NCBI GenBank assembly: GCA_003439945.1
Contig: QVRM01006598.1
Location: 141,001 to 205,000 of the forward strand
Length of the DNA: 64,000 nucleotides
Reading direction: 5' to 3'
Source of the DNA: Dermanyssus gallinae
Lineage: Eukaryota > Arthropoda > Arachnida > Mesostigmata > Dermanyssidae
Shown: positions 12,716 through 24,073 of the stretch, piece by piece
Layout: every line of letters starts with the position of its first letter
Position numbering within the stretch: the stretch's first letter is position 1
Program-made: the position numbers and the translations under genes
Notes under the pieces: generated by a model
Database searches by the model: none
Told to the model about the DNA's origin: nothing
Seen by the model: the letters and a program-made list of their open reading frames with translations, nothing else

Positions 12716-14510
12716 TTTTTTCATCGCGTGGCCGAAGCTCGCTGAGCTGAGAGCACGTGAGGCGCTCCCATGGCGACCTTCCTTCTTACAGCGTCGACAC
12801 GACTAAGTGCCGACAACGCATCGCGTCGTCCAACTAGCTGTAGAAGACGGTGCTTAATCAAATGCATTTTAAGTGAGTTAGTCCAGGCAGTGCCGTCGAG
12901 TGAACGGACTGAGAAAGTGACGTTTCAGCGTATATCCGACAAGAACCACCAAGCAACTAAGTACAATGACGAGCCCCACACTAGTTTTCACGAAGTCGGC
13001 GAGCTTTTAGCGTTGATGAGGTAGTGCGTATCGTTGTCGTAAGAGAAGAAGGTTGTCTGCAACATAAAAGCAAGTAAAAGCCGTCGGAGATCGATTTTGA
13101 TCAATAGGTGAAGCTGAACCTACCAAATCTCAGAAATTTACCGGAAGTCCTCCTGATCGATGATATCTTGAATGAGGATTGCCGCATTGCCAAATACCTC
13201 TACTTAGCCACGCGGAAGACCAACGTGCTTTGGAATAAAAAGCATATGTCCTCAAAAACCCAACCTCGATTTCTAAACGTAACTGCGACAGTGGCCTAGA
13301 GACTGATCCCTTATCGAGATTTTGATTTGTGGGATACTCACAGCAACTCTCGTCAACTCGTGACACAATATATTCTCTATTTTAGTATAACCGTTATTAG
13401 CTCGATTACGACTCCTCCGATTTTTAACGGTTCCGTATATTTACATAAAAAATATCAAAAAACGCTCCTTGGCGCGAAGTTTCTTAAATGTATTCGACTT
13501 CCACATACGTATATGTGTAATGTATGGCGTAAATTGCCATATCAAATGTTCTTCTTATATCACACCCTTCTTGAAAAAAACGTCGAGCATATGGGCATTT
13601 TCTGTATCTATGCGTGTAAAACATTGCTCTATAGCCCTGATCTGTCTATATCGTATTTACTTTAAAAGTGCGTGTAATCTAATTCATAGTGTAACATGGG
13701 TCTACGCGAGACTTCCCGCCAGCTAAATCAAAACGATTCACCTTACAGCAATTTCTGTGAGCTACTACGTTTTTCGTAAGCCATATTCACTTATTACAGT
13801 TTGAGTTTCTCAACTGGCAAATTGCTCTGCTTTTAACTGTTCGTCAAAAGAGTCTTATAGAATGATACACAAAATAATTGAAACACTTGAGTTCTACTAT
13901 GCCTAGGACATCTCCGTTCAGTGAAAGTCATGCTGTTTTATTTATCGAGAACTCGTTCAACATTAGAACACGCTAAATCTGACTGCAATGACACGGCCGA
14001 GTACCAGTTTGTTTTATCTTTGATATGGAGGTTTCGGGAATGCATGATGCAGATGCGTCACTAGCAGCCTGCGTGACTAGTGTGGGACTCACATACGCAC
14101 TAAACCCGGCTCCCCCCCCCGACTCGGTATTACTTTGGCATTACTTCGAAGCCGTGGGAGAGGCCTCTCTGCCGTTCTCCTTTACTCAGCTGTCTATCAT
14201 CCCGCATGTTTACCTGCGGTTGGATAGGGGGATTTAGTCAACCGTCCTGTGAGGGTGCGCCGAGACCATGAGGGCCCGACTGCTCCCTTCTCCGTCCTCC
14301 CTCGGTTACCCATCTCGACCACTTCCCCGGGAGACCCGCCCAAGCCTTTCCGCTTCGAGTGCCACCTGGCTTAACTGTAACCGTCGAGCTCTGCAATTAC
14401 TAAAGGCGGAACTATGAAGTCAACTTCACGTGCCACACAAGGTGAATTGCTACATAACACTGACCGCTGTTTTATGCAATTCATGAGTAGCTGAACCCAT
14501 AGTTGATAAG
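12716..14510. other. no recognised gene
   Basis: Frames of 60-112 codons occur on both strands (for example 13327-13665 and 13469-13726 forward, 13130-13366 reverse), without recognisable motifs. A run of about nine C lies near 14112. Confidence 0.45.
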
Positions 14511-14514
14511 CTGT

Positions 14515-14655
14515 TTTTTTAAGCACTAACTGGAAAATGCGATACGCACACGCAGACATCACCGCAAGACATTTGTCTGCAAGTGTGGGCCGGTGGTGTG
14601 GGGCTCCGACCCACTAAAGAACAGTCATGCCCCAATCCCCTTGGTTTGTTATGTT
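14515..14655 (-). repeat. dispersed repeat D, reverse copy
   Basis: On the reverse strand this contains TGTGCGTATCGCATTTTCCA then a T/A-rich stretch; further out come the blocks ACCCACTAAAGAACAGTCATG. The same blocks, in the same order, appear on the forward strand at 61400-61535. It has no coding motif and is probably a small non-autonomous element of unknown class. Confidence 0.6.
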
Positions 14656-15045
14656 AGTGGCACTTAGGTGGGAAGATTGCGACCACGTCAAATCCATGTA
14701 AACAACAATGTGCTGATAGATATATTGGAAGGATGAATTACAAGGGATCGTTAAGCGTATTCTTACAGCAAAACTAACGTTTTCTACAACCTAAACACTT
14801 GATTTGATCTAGAGCAGATTCGTACACGTGTTCTTGGTTAAATTTAATGTTTACTTTTTAGTTCTAATGTTTCTATATTTTTAAACATGACAACAAAACA
14901 AATTTAAATTTAATTTAATTCATTTTAAAACAAACTCAAAAACAGTAATATCAAGTAATATATATACATATATGCGTCTCTTCTTAGCTAACTCTAGACA
15001 CAACACGATGTGCACATATGCACATCAATTTAATTATACTTAAGA

Positions 15046-15048
<3 letters not shown>

Positions 15049-15107
<59 letters not shown>

Positions 15108-15189
15108 CAAGCTCTGCCGAGTGTGCAAACGTATTGTAAATTATTAATAAATCATCACATTATTTTATATATATATATATATATATATA
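15049..15189. repeat. two (TA)n arrays
   Basis: A long (TA)n array (15049-15104) is followed after a 61-base spacer by a second one (15166-15189). Confidence 0.95.
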
Positions 15190-15358
15190 CTGTCATATCT
15201 GTGGAGACTCGCGGGCCTATAAAATATGGCACAGCAAAAATTGTCCAAAGAAGAGCGGATGTTGTAACAGGTGACCCGTGCGAGGAAGGATATTTCAAGC
15301 AATTACTAAAACTTGCCATCTCTAAGGACGGCCCCTATCATCGACTCTATCAGTTAAT

Positions 15359-15494
15359 GGAAACTACTGGGAGCACCTTAATGAATACACGTTCGAACCT
15401 CGCAACTATAGATGGCAAGTGCAAATGAATTAAAACCACTTACATTTTATGAGGTCTGAACGTGTATTTAATTATGTGCTCCCTGGAGTTTTCA
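15359..15494. repeat. imperfect inverted repeat, arms about 45 bases
   Basis: The left arm (about 15359-15403) contains GGGAGCACCTTAATGAATAC and the right arm (about 15447-15494) is its imperfect reverse complement (GTATTTAATTATGTGCTCCC), with a spacer of about 43 bases. A small foldback or MITE remnant is likely. Confidence 0.7.
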
Positions 15495-15499
15495 TCAAC

Positions 15500-16420
15500 T
15501 CATTGGGCCAATGATAAGAGCAGTAATGCGCTCACACTAGCAATTGTCTTTCTCGCGCCGGTCTGTCATCTGTTACCACGTCCGCTCTTCTTGTTAGATC
15601 ACACGAAACAAAATTCGCTATGCCACACCTCATTGGCGCTCGAGTCTCCAAAGATATTGCCGTTAACCCTATTATCTAGACTAAAGTATGAATGTATCTT
15701 GTTCCAGCATGTTCTGCGATCCACCCAGCAGCGATGTTGCGGCCTGTTGCGAACATATGAGGGCGTTGCAGAAACGAACAGAACGCTGCAGCACCTCAGG
15801 CTAAATAGCTATTTATCATGTGACCAAGGTAGTATTATTACTACACGAGGTCGAGCTCAAGTCCTCTTGGTTTACGGTGACAGCTCCGTCTTCTTAAACA
15901 TTTCTCGAGTGATGTGACTAAGTTCTGCATGCCTCGAAGCTGCATCTGTTTAACCCATTTCTGTCATTCTTAATACTTATGCTAGCTTTAGCTTACTTTG
16001 TACTTCCCTTTGTATACCTGTTTTGACCCTTCCTCCTCAAGAAACTCTCTGGCGTAATTAAAACGGCAGCCAATGTGAATCTTATCACTTCTCCTTTTAC
16101 TGTTTTTACTTTTTTTCAAAACTTTGTTTTAAAAAATCACCGGGCATTCTTGGCATCCCTTTAGCGGCTATATACTCTCTGGATTGACCATCTGCTATTA
16201 TTTTTTTAACCGTGTTACTCCTATAAACTTTTTCTAGTAATTCTATCTAACTTCTCTCGAAACCCTCATCTAACATAATTATATGCAATATTTGTTCTGT
16301 CTACCATATAATGTATTTCTTAAGTCTAAAAACCCTGCCACACACCTTTGTCCCCGCAATCTCAATGCTTCTACTACCTGGCTTAATAGAAAAACTATGA
16401 TAATCTAATCTATACCTTTG
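15500..16420. other. no recognised gene
   Basis: A 151-codon forward frame (15462-15917) overlaps the right arm of the inverted repeat and has no known motif. The rest is AT-rich with no long frame. Confidence 0.45.
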
Positions 16421-16522
16421 CCATACTGCCATTTTTCTATTTTCTCATTTGTTTCTAGAGCACCCTACTCTTAAATACCTGCATAAATATTTGATCTTTT
16501 GCGCCAACTTTCCAGGAGTTTA

Positions 16523-16563
<41 letters not shown>

Positions 16564-16654
16564 TCCTGGAAAGCTGGCGCAAAAGATTGAATATTTATGC
16601 AGGTATTTAAGAATAGGGTGCAAACAAATAAGAAAATATGAAAATGGCAGTATT

Positions 16655-16655
<1 letters not shown>
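16421..16655. mobile_element. palindromic element with a (TA)n centre
   Basis: The left arm (16421-16519) and right arm (16562-16655) are inverted copies about 95 bases long with few differences. Both contain TTAAATACCTGCATAAATAT, on opposite strands, and meet at ACTCCTGGAAAG and its complement. The centre is a (TA)n tract (16520-16561). This is the form of a foldback element or of head-to-head copies that joined in a TA repeat. No coding sequence is seen. Confidence 0.85.

Positions 16656-16699
<44 letters not shown>
16654..16699. repeat. (TA)n microsatellite
   Basis: It lies between the palindrome and the LINE fragment. Confidence 0.95.
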
Positions 16700-16703
<4 letters not shown>

Positions 16704-16967
16704 CTCACCCCTTGCGTTCGAGACATTGGGGGACCCTGGGATGCTCACGAAGAAACTACTCAACGATGTCAGGAGAAGATCGGTGCTGGCCACAGGAGAA
16801 AAGAGGGCGGACGAATATTTACTGCAACGTCTGTCACTGGATGTTCAGAGAGGGAGTGCCGCTTCGGTGAGAGGCACCCTGGCTAGGTGGATCAGCCCAA
16901 GCCTGGACCTAACGCCTTGAGTTATGTCCAGGGCGGGCTGTGCACATGTTCTTACATAACAAATGTA
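16700..16967 (+). pseudogene. LINE ORF2 C-terminus and 3' end (family E), copy 1
   Basis: The forward frame 16699-16920 encodes about 73 residues including FETLGDPG, RRRSVLATGEKRADEYLLQR and QRGSAASVRGTL, then a stop. This order (FETLG, a TG-E/D-R-A motif, LLQRLS, IQRGNAA-like) is typical of the segment after the reverse transcriptase in some animal non-LTR retrotransposons. A short 3' end (GTGCACATGTTCTTACATAA, ending about 16967) follows. The 5' side is truncated at a TA array. A second copy lies at 48669-48843 and ends at the same base sequence. Confidence 0.7.
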
Positions 16968-16995
16968 TAGCTTGATACACATAAATAAATAATGA

Positions 16996-17015
16996 TTATA
17001 TATATATATATATAT
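16996..17015. repeat. (TA)n microsatellite
   Basis: About ten TA units. The transposase relic to its right ends here. Confidence 0.95.
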
Positions 17016-17765
17016 CCCCTATCAATCCATCTATTCTCCAAGGTCACGTTGACGTAATCGTCTGTTGTGCTCTCGCCAACGCCTTCTAGAGCGCTTTCCA
17101 ACAGTTCTGGCAATTTTCACCCAGGAATGTGTGGTACCCTTCACCATCCTACCTATTAGGAGGTATTTGTGGGCCATTGAGATAGTTGTTCACCATGCCA
17201 GCCCTCAAGTTCACGGAGAAACGCCTATGGCGTCCACACTGATGCCCAAATGATCTCACTCACCCAAATGCCCAGTAATGGGTGATGTGACTCTTGTACA
17301 AAGCGAGCTTTATCGGTGAAAACACAAGGGCAGGGAACACCGCATTGGCTTATACTTGCCCCCAGAAATCAGCCACAGTAGTCAACCCGTCGCTCTGCTC
17401 AGGATTCAGCAGAGTTTAAATTTGCTGCCGTAGGAACGTGTGTAGTTGTTTGGCTCTTAGAACACTGTTAACGGTACTGCGACTCGCACCAACCTTTCGA
17501 GCCACTTCTATTGCATATGCTGACGGACGATGGGCTACTGCCTAGAGGATGCGCGCTTCCATAACTCGTGTTCTTGCTATCAAATCTGTCGGATGGTTCA
17601 AATAGTTGGGAGCACCTTCGAGCAGCTACTGTGTGGTAATAAATGAACACGACGCTGTATTGGGTGTCTTGCAATCGCACATTTTGTGCTTCCAAGTGTT
17701 CGATTGAAGTACTTGCTCTAACAAACTCTACAATTCTCTATATCGCGTTCGAGATCGTTTTGCGT
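17016..17765 (-). pseudogene. dead DDE transposase (IS630/Tc1-mariner type)
   Basis: Reading leftward, and shifting frame several times, one meets an N-terminal part with VARKVGASRSTVNSVLRAKQ (helix-turn-helix), then NAVFPALVF (where a family member would carry the first catalytic FTDE), RRFSVNLRAGMVNNYLNGPQ, GEGYHTFLGEN, and near the left end VNVTLENRWIDRG. These follow the order of a transposase family common in arthropod genomes. The first catalytic D is not seen in frame, and the part with the last acidic residue (normally WPARSPDLTPLD) is missing, replaced by the TA array at 16996. Several stops confirm that it is dead. Confidence 0.7.
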
Positions 17766-17769
17766 CATC

Positions 17770-20130
17770 CAATCCAACGTTTAATGAACCGAGAGCAAGC
17801 AAGTTAGAAATTTAAGGACGCAGCATTTGCTAACCATCTAGCGTTTACGTGTACGACTGTTGTGAATGTGCTATGTGTTACAGAGAGCGAACACAAGTAA
17901 AGCACCGTATGAGTGCTTACCTGTTTATTGCCGGTACGTCGTTATCGCCAAGAAATTCACCTTGTCAAACATATACACACTGTCACAGACACAAAAAGTT
18001 AGTAGCTCTGACTATGCCGGGTACCACCGAGAACGAGCAACCTTCCCTGGCCGCCTGCAGAGCAACACATTAGCCAAAACAGCCGCCCGCCACAATATCT
18101 GGCGACCTTACTAGGAATAGACGGTCCGCGTTGCAACATGCAGACTAACACACGGAGCCGTGAGCCTTCAAAAAGGCAATCGACTAATTCCCACCCGCCA
18201 ATTGAGCCTGTCCATTAAGTGCCCTCTTAATCATCCGGCCGGTGTACTCGTGCATCTAGTCCGGTCTGTCGTCAGCCCATATTCTACCAGTTTTTCTTCC
18301 ACAAGCACGAATCAATGCATGAACAGGATGCTCTAACAGTGACGCGTAGAGTTACACGTAGAGACTCGACCTACCTTACATTAGCATAATAATCCTATTC
18401 TTACAGGAAAACAAAAGCGCGGAAAGTGTTATCTTCTTTCTCGGCCGTATGCGTGGCGTTTTCCAGGGCCGGCCCGGTCCGATTTGCTAGAATGCTGGTT
18501 CCGTGTGACGGCTTACGAACTTGGAATCGAAATCTGGGTTCATCGTTTGTCATGCTGCCGAAGCAGTCGCAAGTCCCACTCGTTTCGTGCGCTGATCGAG
18601 TTGGCACTGAAGCACTGTGCCCTCGAATCCGCCGCTCGCAGCCTCGTCATTCTTTTCTCCGTCGTCCCCGCCGACAGCAGCAACATTGGCATCCCGGCAC
18701 AAATCGAACGGTTGTGACAAAGCGCTACGCATGTCAGCCAGCGTCAATGCGGTGAGAATGGGTCCCCAGCAGATTGATGCTGCGCCTTCCTGCATGCCAC
18801 GCATCAATCGATAGACACGATACCTTCGACTAGACACGGCGAACCAGCGAAACAAATCATTTTCTGCGCAATTGACAGCCAAAACTCGGCTTTGCCCGCC
18901 ATTGCTAACGACATTAGCTTTATTTCTCACTTTCACTCTCGCTGCCTAAATCTCTTTTCAGCTCGGTCGTTTATGCTTTGTTTCTCTCCGTTTCGCTCGT
19001 TATTTTGCTCTCTCTCTCCCTCGATTTATTTTCTCCGCCTTCCCATTCTTTGGAAATGTCTTGAACTTGAGTACAGCTCGTTATGCAATGTAGCGACGAC
19101 ATGGAGTCCATGAAGCTTTCTTGGAGGCTCTACTCGTTCTACGAGAAAGTTTTCGGACGCTAAACACAATGGTTGTGCACGCAGTCGGATCCCGGCAATT
19201 CCACCACACACCCTGAACCCCTCCCATACCACCTCTCTCTTCTGGTTTCAACGCAAAACGCATTGCGTGTGAAATTGAGTGTGAATACGAAACTGTGTCG
19301 GCATTCTCGTGGCGCCTGAATGCACTTGAATTACACTAGCTCAGCTACTTAGAGAGAACAGTGGCTTTGTTGTCGCAAGCAATAGTGATATATATAGGTA
19401 GGTAATTTGATAATAATGAACACGAAAGCTACGCAAACTGTGCATTTAAACAGTTTTGTTACAGCTGTTTGTCAAATTGTTTACATCTAAACTTATCTCA
19501 ATAGCATACATAGTAGCGTAGTGATCGTGCTAGGTGCCGAAGTTCTCGTTGTCAAGCATCGACGCACGCCTAGGGCAAGTCCAAGGGATTGCAGAGTTAA
19601 GTATTACTGCCGAATGCATCTGCGCCATTTGTCATATGACGCATTGCATTGTTGCTCTGAAGCTCGTAGCAATTCGTCATCGGCTCTTGGCATCGTCTTG
19701 CTTTTCACTAGACGTTCCCCATCAGATGTTGGCAAGTATGGGAATGCATAAGATGGTCTGCTAATTTACAGTTTAAATCTCGAGCCTGGCCTGCTTGTCT
19801 GGTGTTAACGACGCCATGTTGGCCGGGCTCCGCATGTTGTGTTACTCGGTATGTAAACTCCGTGTTCCGCAATGTGCAAAAAGATCCTTTCATAAAAATA
19901 TTCTTTAGAAACAGTGCAAAAACCCGATCCAATTACCATAATCGCATTCAGAAAAAAAGACGTGCAAAGCCGAACCCAAAATGACGCCACTTCTCTAATC
20001 TAATATGATGCGTCGGCGGTTGCATTATAAACATTTGTTTCAAGTTTATTAACCTTAGATAGGTATTATAGTGCAAATATATAATTTTGTAGGCTATCAA
20101 TTTCGGTAAAACTTGACTGTAGTGACGATG
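17770..20130. other. no recognised gene; moderately GC-rich patch
   Basis: 18400-18940 is richer in GC and has overlapping open frames on both strands (forward 18426-18755 and 18484-18717; reverse 18550-18936), followed by a CT-rich stretch at about 18940-19050. No motif was recognised. An exon or promoter is possible but unsupported. Confidence 0.4.
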
Positions 20131-20136
20131 TTTCGA

Positions 20137-20164
20137 TTATATATATATATATATATATATATAA
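20137..20164. repeat. (TA)n microsatellite
   Basis: About 13 TA units. Confidence 0.95.
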
Positions 20165-21119
20165 ATATAAACGAACAGATGCGTATGTGTTAACGTCTGA
20201 TATTGCAATCTCCATAATACGCACTCGTCGATTTCATAATAACTGGACCATACTAGGTGATGGTAACCATGTCGTGTCGTCTGGTATATTATAGATCTGT
20301 TCGTCTGTGATGACAAATTCCACTGATCACGGCAAAAATCAGGCCCCTCTATATATGTGCTCATTAGAGATGTCATGTTGCGATTTTCTCTGTAGGCTTC
20401 TAAGGTTTCTGTACTAAATTGTATATTTTCCCAACCTGTGCTTTATAAAGTAATATTTTGTCTGATCTAAGTTTTTAAGATATGTTATTGTAAAATAAAA
20501 TTGCGTATCAATCGTGCGATCGCTGTTAATTATGGATAGCAAAAGTGATTTACGAGTTCAAAATTTACTATCTTAATCACAACGCCGATTTTCTGAGGCG
20601 TAGGATCAGTCTCGACTTAATCGTAGTATTTTTGTTTAGACGATGTTGATTACAAAAAGTTCTCTAGGCACGGATCTAATCCACGGAATAATGTCATACG
20701 CTTGCCTTTTTTCATGTGTAATCTTTTTAGATTCCGTTCTATATCAACGAGTCGCTGGAGTTCCTCCTGGCTCAGATCTGTGTGATTACATACGATGAAT
20801 TTATGGCTTTGCATTTTTTTGTAAAACCATAGTTTGTGCGCAGGGGGTTTACTTAACGGTTTCCATGTTTATGTATCTGAATAGCTCTTTCAGTGACACT
20901 GATATTGTCTGTTAGTTGAATGAGTTGAAGTGCTTGTTGTAATATCTGGGGGTTCAGTGAGCGGCTAAGGGTGTGTACTGAGGACGCATTGGGCATGTTG
21001 GTTCAGTGCAAACTGAACGCGATTTAAAAGTGTTTTCGGTGAGCTGAGAGGATTGAATGCATCTTGCTAATAATTGATTTTAGCTGTTGTGCTGAAGTAA
21101 GTACGACGTGAACGAAACT

Positions 21120-21375
21120 CTTTCCATTCCAGAATGGAATACTTATTTTCGTTGCTTTCGATTTTCAATCTAAGCTCATGTAATCCTGACATAAAAATTG
21201 CGCTTCGTGCATTATCCTTTAATAGGTCACAGTTTATGTCGACGCCTATTACAATACGCTTTTTTGGATCAATACATCAATACTTTATTGCGTCTCCACT
21301 ATCGTGTATTATATCAGCGAATTGTCTCTCTGATGGACTATATATGCATACCAGGTAATATTCTTTGAATTCCAG
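21120..21375 (-). pseudogene. endonuclease-domain remnant (LINE or Helitron-associated EEP type)
   Basis: The reverse strand reads YYLVCIYSPSERQFADII, then after a stop KKRIVIGVDINCDLLKDN and SGLHELRLKIESNENK. The block IVIGVDINCDLL resembles the GDFN motif region of the apurinic-type endonuclease domains carried by LINEs and by some Helitron-linked proteins, and it sits at the expected distance after an iYRSP-like segment. There is at least one in-frame stop. Flanks to 20690 show no further motif. The class of element is uncertain. Confidence 0.45.
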
Positions 21376-22142
21376 CACTATTTGTCGTGCAGTGTATTTG
21401 AGTAAGTAGGAAGTGCACTGTAAATAGGATAGAGTTTGCAGTTATAGAAGTCCACTGTTAAAGTGTGCTGTTACACCATTACGTATACTGACACGCAAGT
21501 CTCAGAGAAACAAAAAAATCCCGTCCGTTTTTGATCATTGTCTGTGTGGAGCATTAACAAAGTATCTTCAAATCCCTCTGATCAGTTAGAATACCCATTA
21601 GAATATCAGTTAGAGGGCGCAATTTCAAGCAAAGTCATGCACTGTGCCCAACACACATTAACACTAAAAAACCATTTTGAAAAACACTGCTGCACTATAT
21701 ACAGTCAGCTCTGAATTTTGTTCTCAAAACTAACTTGTTTACAGAACAGACGACAAACGCCTGTGCAACTAAATTCTATACAATACATAGACGCTGCCAT
21801 TTCAAGATTTATTGTAACAGCGTGAGACCAACGTCTCTATCTCTGGTTGGTTCTGTCAAGTCATGTTGCCTTGGGATTTTCCCGACAAGGAAAGTAATAG
21901 CATGGAGGTTGGTTTCAGACGGTTGGTGTCAGGCAACTGAACATTGACAGACAGGGGGATTTAATTACTGCTAGAGACAAGACTCTCTAGGCGTGTAGGG
22001 CAGGTGCCCATAGAGGGAGACACGAGTGATGTCTAGTACAGTGTCTTAAAGCAAATAGTGGCCAACTTCCTGATGACTGGCTATCACCTTCATGATTATA
22101 CAATATACAGGGGTGTGTGCTGAATTATCGTGGCCATATATA

Positions 22143-23210
22143 CAGGGTGTTGGAGAAATTTTTCATAATAGAATATACAAATTGTAGAGCTCGTTAAAGC
22201 AAATATTTTTTCCAATGGAACATGGTCTCTGAGAAGTCTTGTTTCGGAGTGAGAGCGAAATTACTACAATTTGTGACACTAGTGTTTTTGCCCGACATAG
22301 GAGCATAAAATGTGCTGTTGCGAGACAACCAGTCCTCCTATACAGAAACTAACACACTGTCGGGTTCGTGAGAAAATTCTGCTTCTTCCGAAGAATATAC
22401 AAGACCGGTCACAAGATGCGACACGGTCGTTTAGAAGAGAATTCGTCAAAAATGAAGTTTTTTATTAGCTTTCACGCCAAATACTTCAGAATTATAACCC
22501 TACGACCACCCACGTGTTCAAAGCTAACATATTCAGCAAATGCGCATTTCATGACGATCATTTTGGTACCAAACTTACGGCAATGCGAGCTGTGGTTGCA
22601 GAGTAATTACGATTTTTCGGTGGGATGTACAGATTAAGTGCATGAAAATGACGCGCTGCGGCTGTCGCGCGACACGTCGGCGGTAGTGAACGTCGCCACA
22701 CAGTCATTTTTCATGCACTTAATCTGGACATCCCACCGAAAAATCGTAATTACTCTGCAACCACAGCTCGCATTGCCGTAAGTTTGGTACCAAAATGATC
22801 GTCATGAAATGCGCATTTGCTGAATATGTTAGCTTTGAACACGTGGGTGGTCGTAGGGTTATGATTCTGAAGTATTTGGCGTGAAAGCTAATAAAAAAAC
22901 TTCATTTTTGACGAATTCTTTTCTAAACGACCGTGTCGCATCTTCTGACCGGCCTTGTATATTCTTCGGAAGAAGCAGAATTTTCACAAACACGACAGTG
23001 TGTTTAGTTTCTGTATAGGAGGACTGGTTGTCTCGCAACAGCACATTTTATGCTCCTATGTCGGGCAAAAACACTAGTGTCACAAATTGTAGTAATATCG
23101 CTCTCACTCCGAAACAAGACTTCTCAGAGACCATGTTCCATTGGAAAAAATATTTGCTTTAACGAGCTCTACAATTTGTATATTCTATTATGAAAAATTT
23201 CTGCAACACC

Positions 23211-23213
<3 letters not shown>
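22143..23213. mobile_element. 1.07 kb foldback MITE with TA target duplication
   Basis: Two arms of about 510 bases (22143-22652 and 22703-23213) are inverted copies with only scattered differences, separated by a 50-base GC-rich spacer. The ends are CAGGGTGTT and its complement AACACCCTG, flanked by TA at 22141-22142 and 23214-23215, as expected of Tc1/mariner-type transposition. No transposase frame exists inside; frames in the arms (22368-22637, and mirrored at 22859-23044) are mirror products. It must be mobilised in trans if it ever moved alone. The right end runs into a TA array. Confidence 0.92.

Positions 23214-23255
<42 letters not shown>
23214..23255. repeat. (TA)n array at the MITE right end
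   Basis: It starts with the target-site TA of the foldback element and continues for about 20 units. Confidence 0.95.
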
Positions 23256-23256
<1 letters not shown>

Positions 23257-23289
23257 TGCTCACACTGCATGCTATCCTGCAAGGAATAT

Positions 23290-23485
23290 GTTACTAAGAG
23301 CCAATTAAGTGAGTGCAACTTGGATTTGCATCCGATTCGTTGGGTATTAGCCAAGCAAGCAAAGGGGCTATGAACTCCGACCGGGCCACGGTCTTTGAAA
23401 TGATGGATTGGTGGCTCCTTGGGTTTTTAAAGCATACATTTAACACAACAAACAATATCAGCATTTTATAGAGCAACTGCCACAC
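23290..23485 (-). pseudogene. LINE 3' fragment (family C), truncated
   Basis: The reverse-strand frame reads SIISKTVARSEFIAPLLAW and continues to NPSCTHLIGS and a stop. The same region, at DNA and protein level (ITPKAIVRGEFANGLFAWRM, then LNSTRLFGD and stop), ends the broken reverse transcriptase at 27950-29060. It resembles the conserved tail of CR1/jockey ORF2 (RSEFF.. then LN.F). Only this 3' tail is present here, as expected of a 5'-truncated LINE. Confidence 0.65.
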
Positions 23486-23520
23486 AAATGTCCTATCTCA
23501 TCGCTGCAGTTCGTAACGCT

Positions 23521-23547
23521 ATATATATATATATATATATATATATA
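23521..23547. repeat. (TA)n microsatellite
   Basis: About 13 units. Confidence 0.95.
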
Positions 23548-23599
23548 GATTAGTTTATTTATTTAATTTTATTTTATAATTTGCCATTTCAGCAAAACA

Positions 23600-23935
23600 T
23601 TTCGCTTGCACGAGCCATTTGGTGCACAACAGGTTAGACGATAATTTGTACATGTTCTGGCCGAGACACTTTTGGCCATCAAACAGTCCAGATTTATTTT
23701 TGTGGGGCGTAATTGAGCGAGGCTATAACAAGTCTCCACGCCCTAACACTTTATCACTGCGCACCGCCATTTCGTCAGCATTTGAGAAATTATTCTGGGA
23801 CACGGTGCAACGGACTTGCGTTCAGTTTCGGCCTCGGTTTCGACAGCGGCTATTGAAGCAAACTGCGGATACTGTAAAACGAACAGACGTACGAGAGTTG
23901 CTGAACCCAGCAAGGCCAAACTTATCATTATAGGT
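23600..23935 (+). pseudogene. mariner/Tc1-like transposase C-terminus
   Basis: The forward frame contains FWPSNSPDLFLWGVIERG followed by PRPNTLSLRTAISSAFEKLF and QRTCVQFRPRFRQRL. The WP-SPDL-FLWG-(I/L)KE block surrounds the last catalytic acidic residue in many arthropod mariner-type transposases. The few residues normally found between SPDL and FLWG are missing, which removes part of the active-site segment. The N-terminal two thirds are absent: upstream is a TA array, downstream unique sequence and another TA array. Confidence 0.65.
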
Positions 23936-24002
23936 GTTCTAGTAGCAAAAATATAAGAATTTTACTAGAGGTTACAGTTTATCTTGGTTAAACTAGCGCA
24001 CC

Positions 24003-24003
<1 letters not shown>

Positions 24004-24070
<67 letters not shown>
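24004..24070. repeat. (TA)n microsatellite, about 33 units
   Basis: Nearly pure TA, one of the longer arrays in the window. Confidence 0.97.

Positions 24071-24073
<3 letters not shown>

Noticed and set aside
18426..18936. Coding exon in a GC-rich patch
   Set aside because: Long frames occur on both strands and in several phases; no domain and no clear splice pair. Left as unassigned.
22368..23044. Two ORFs in the foldback element
   Set aside because: They are in mirrored positions in the two arms, short, and without transposase motifs.
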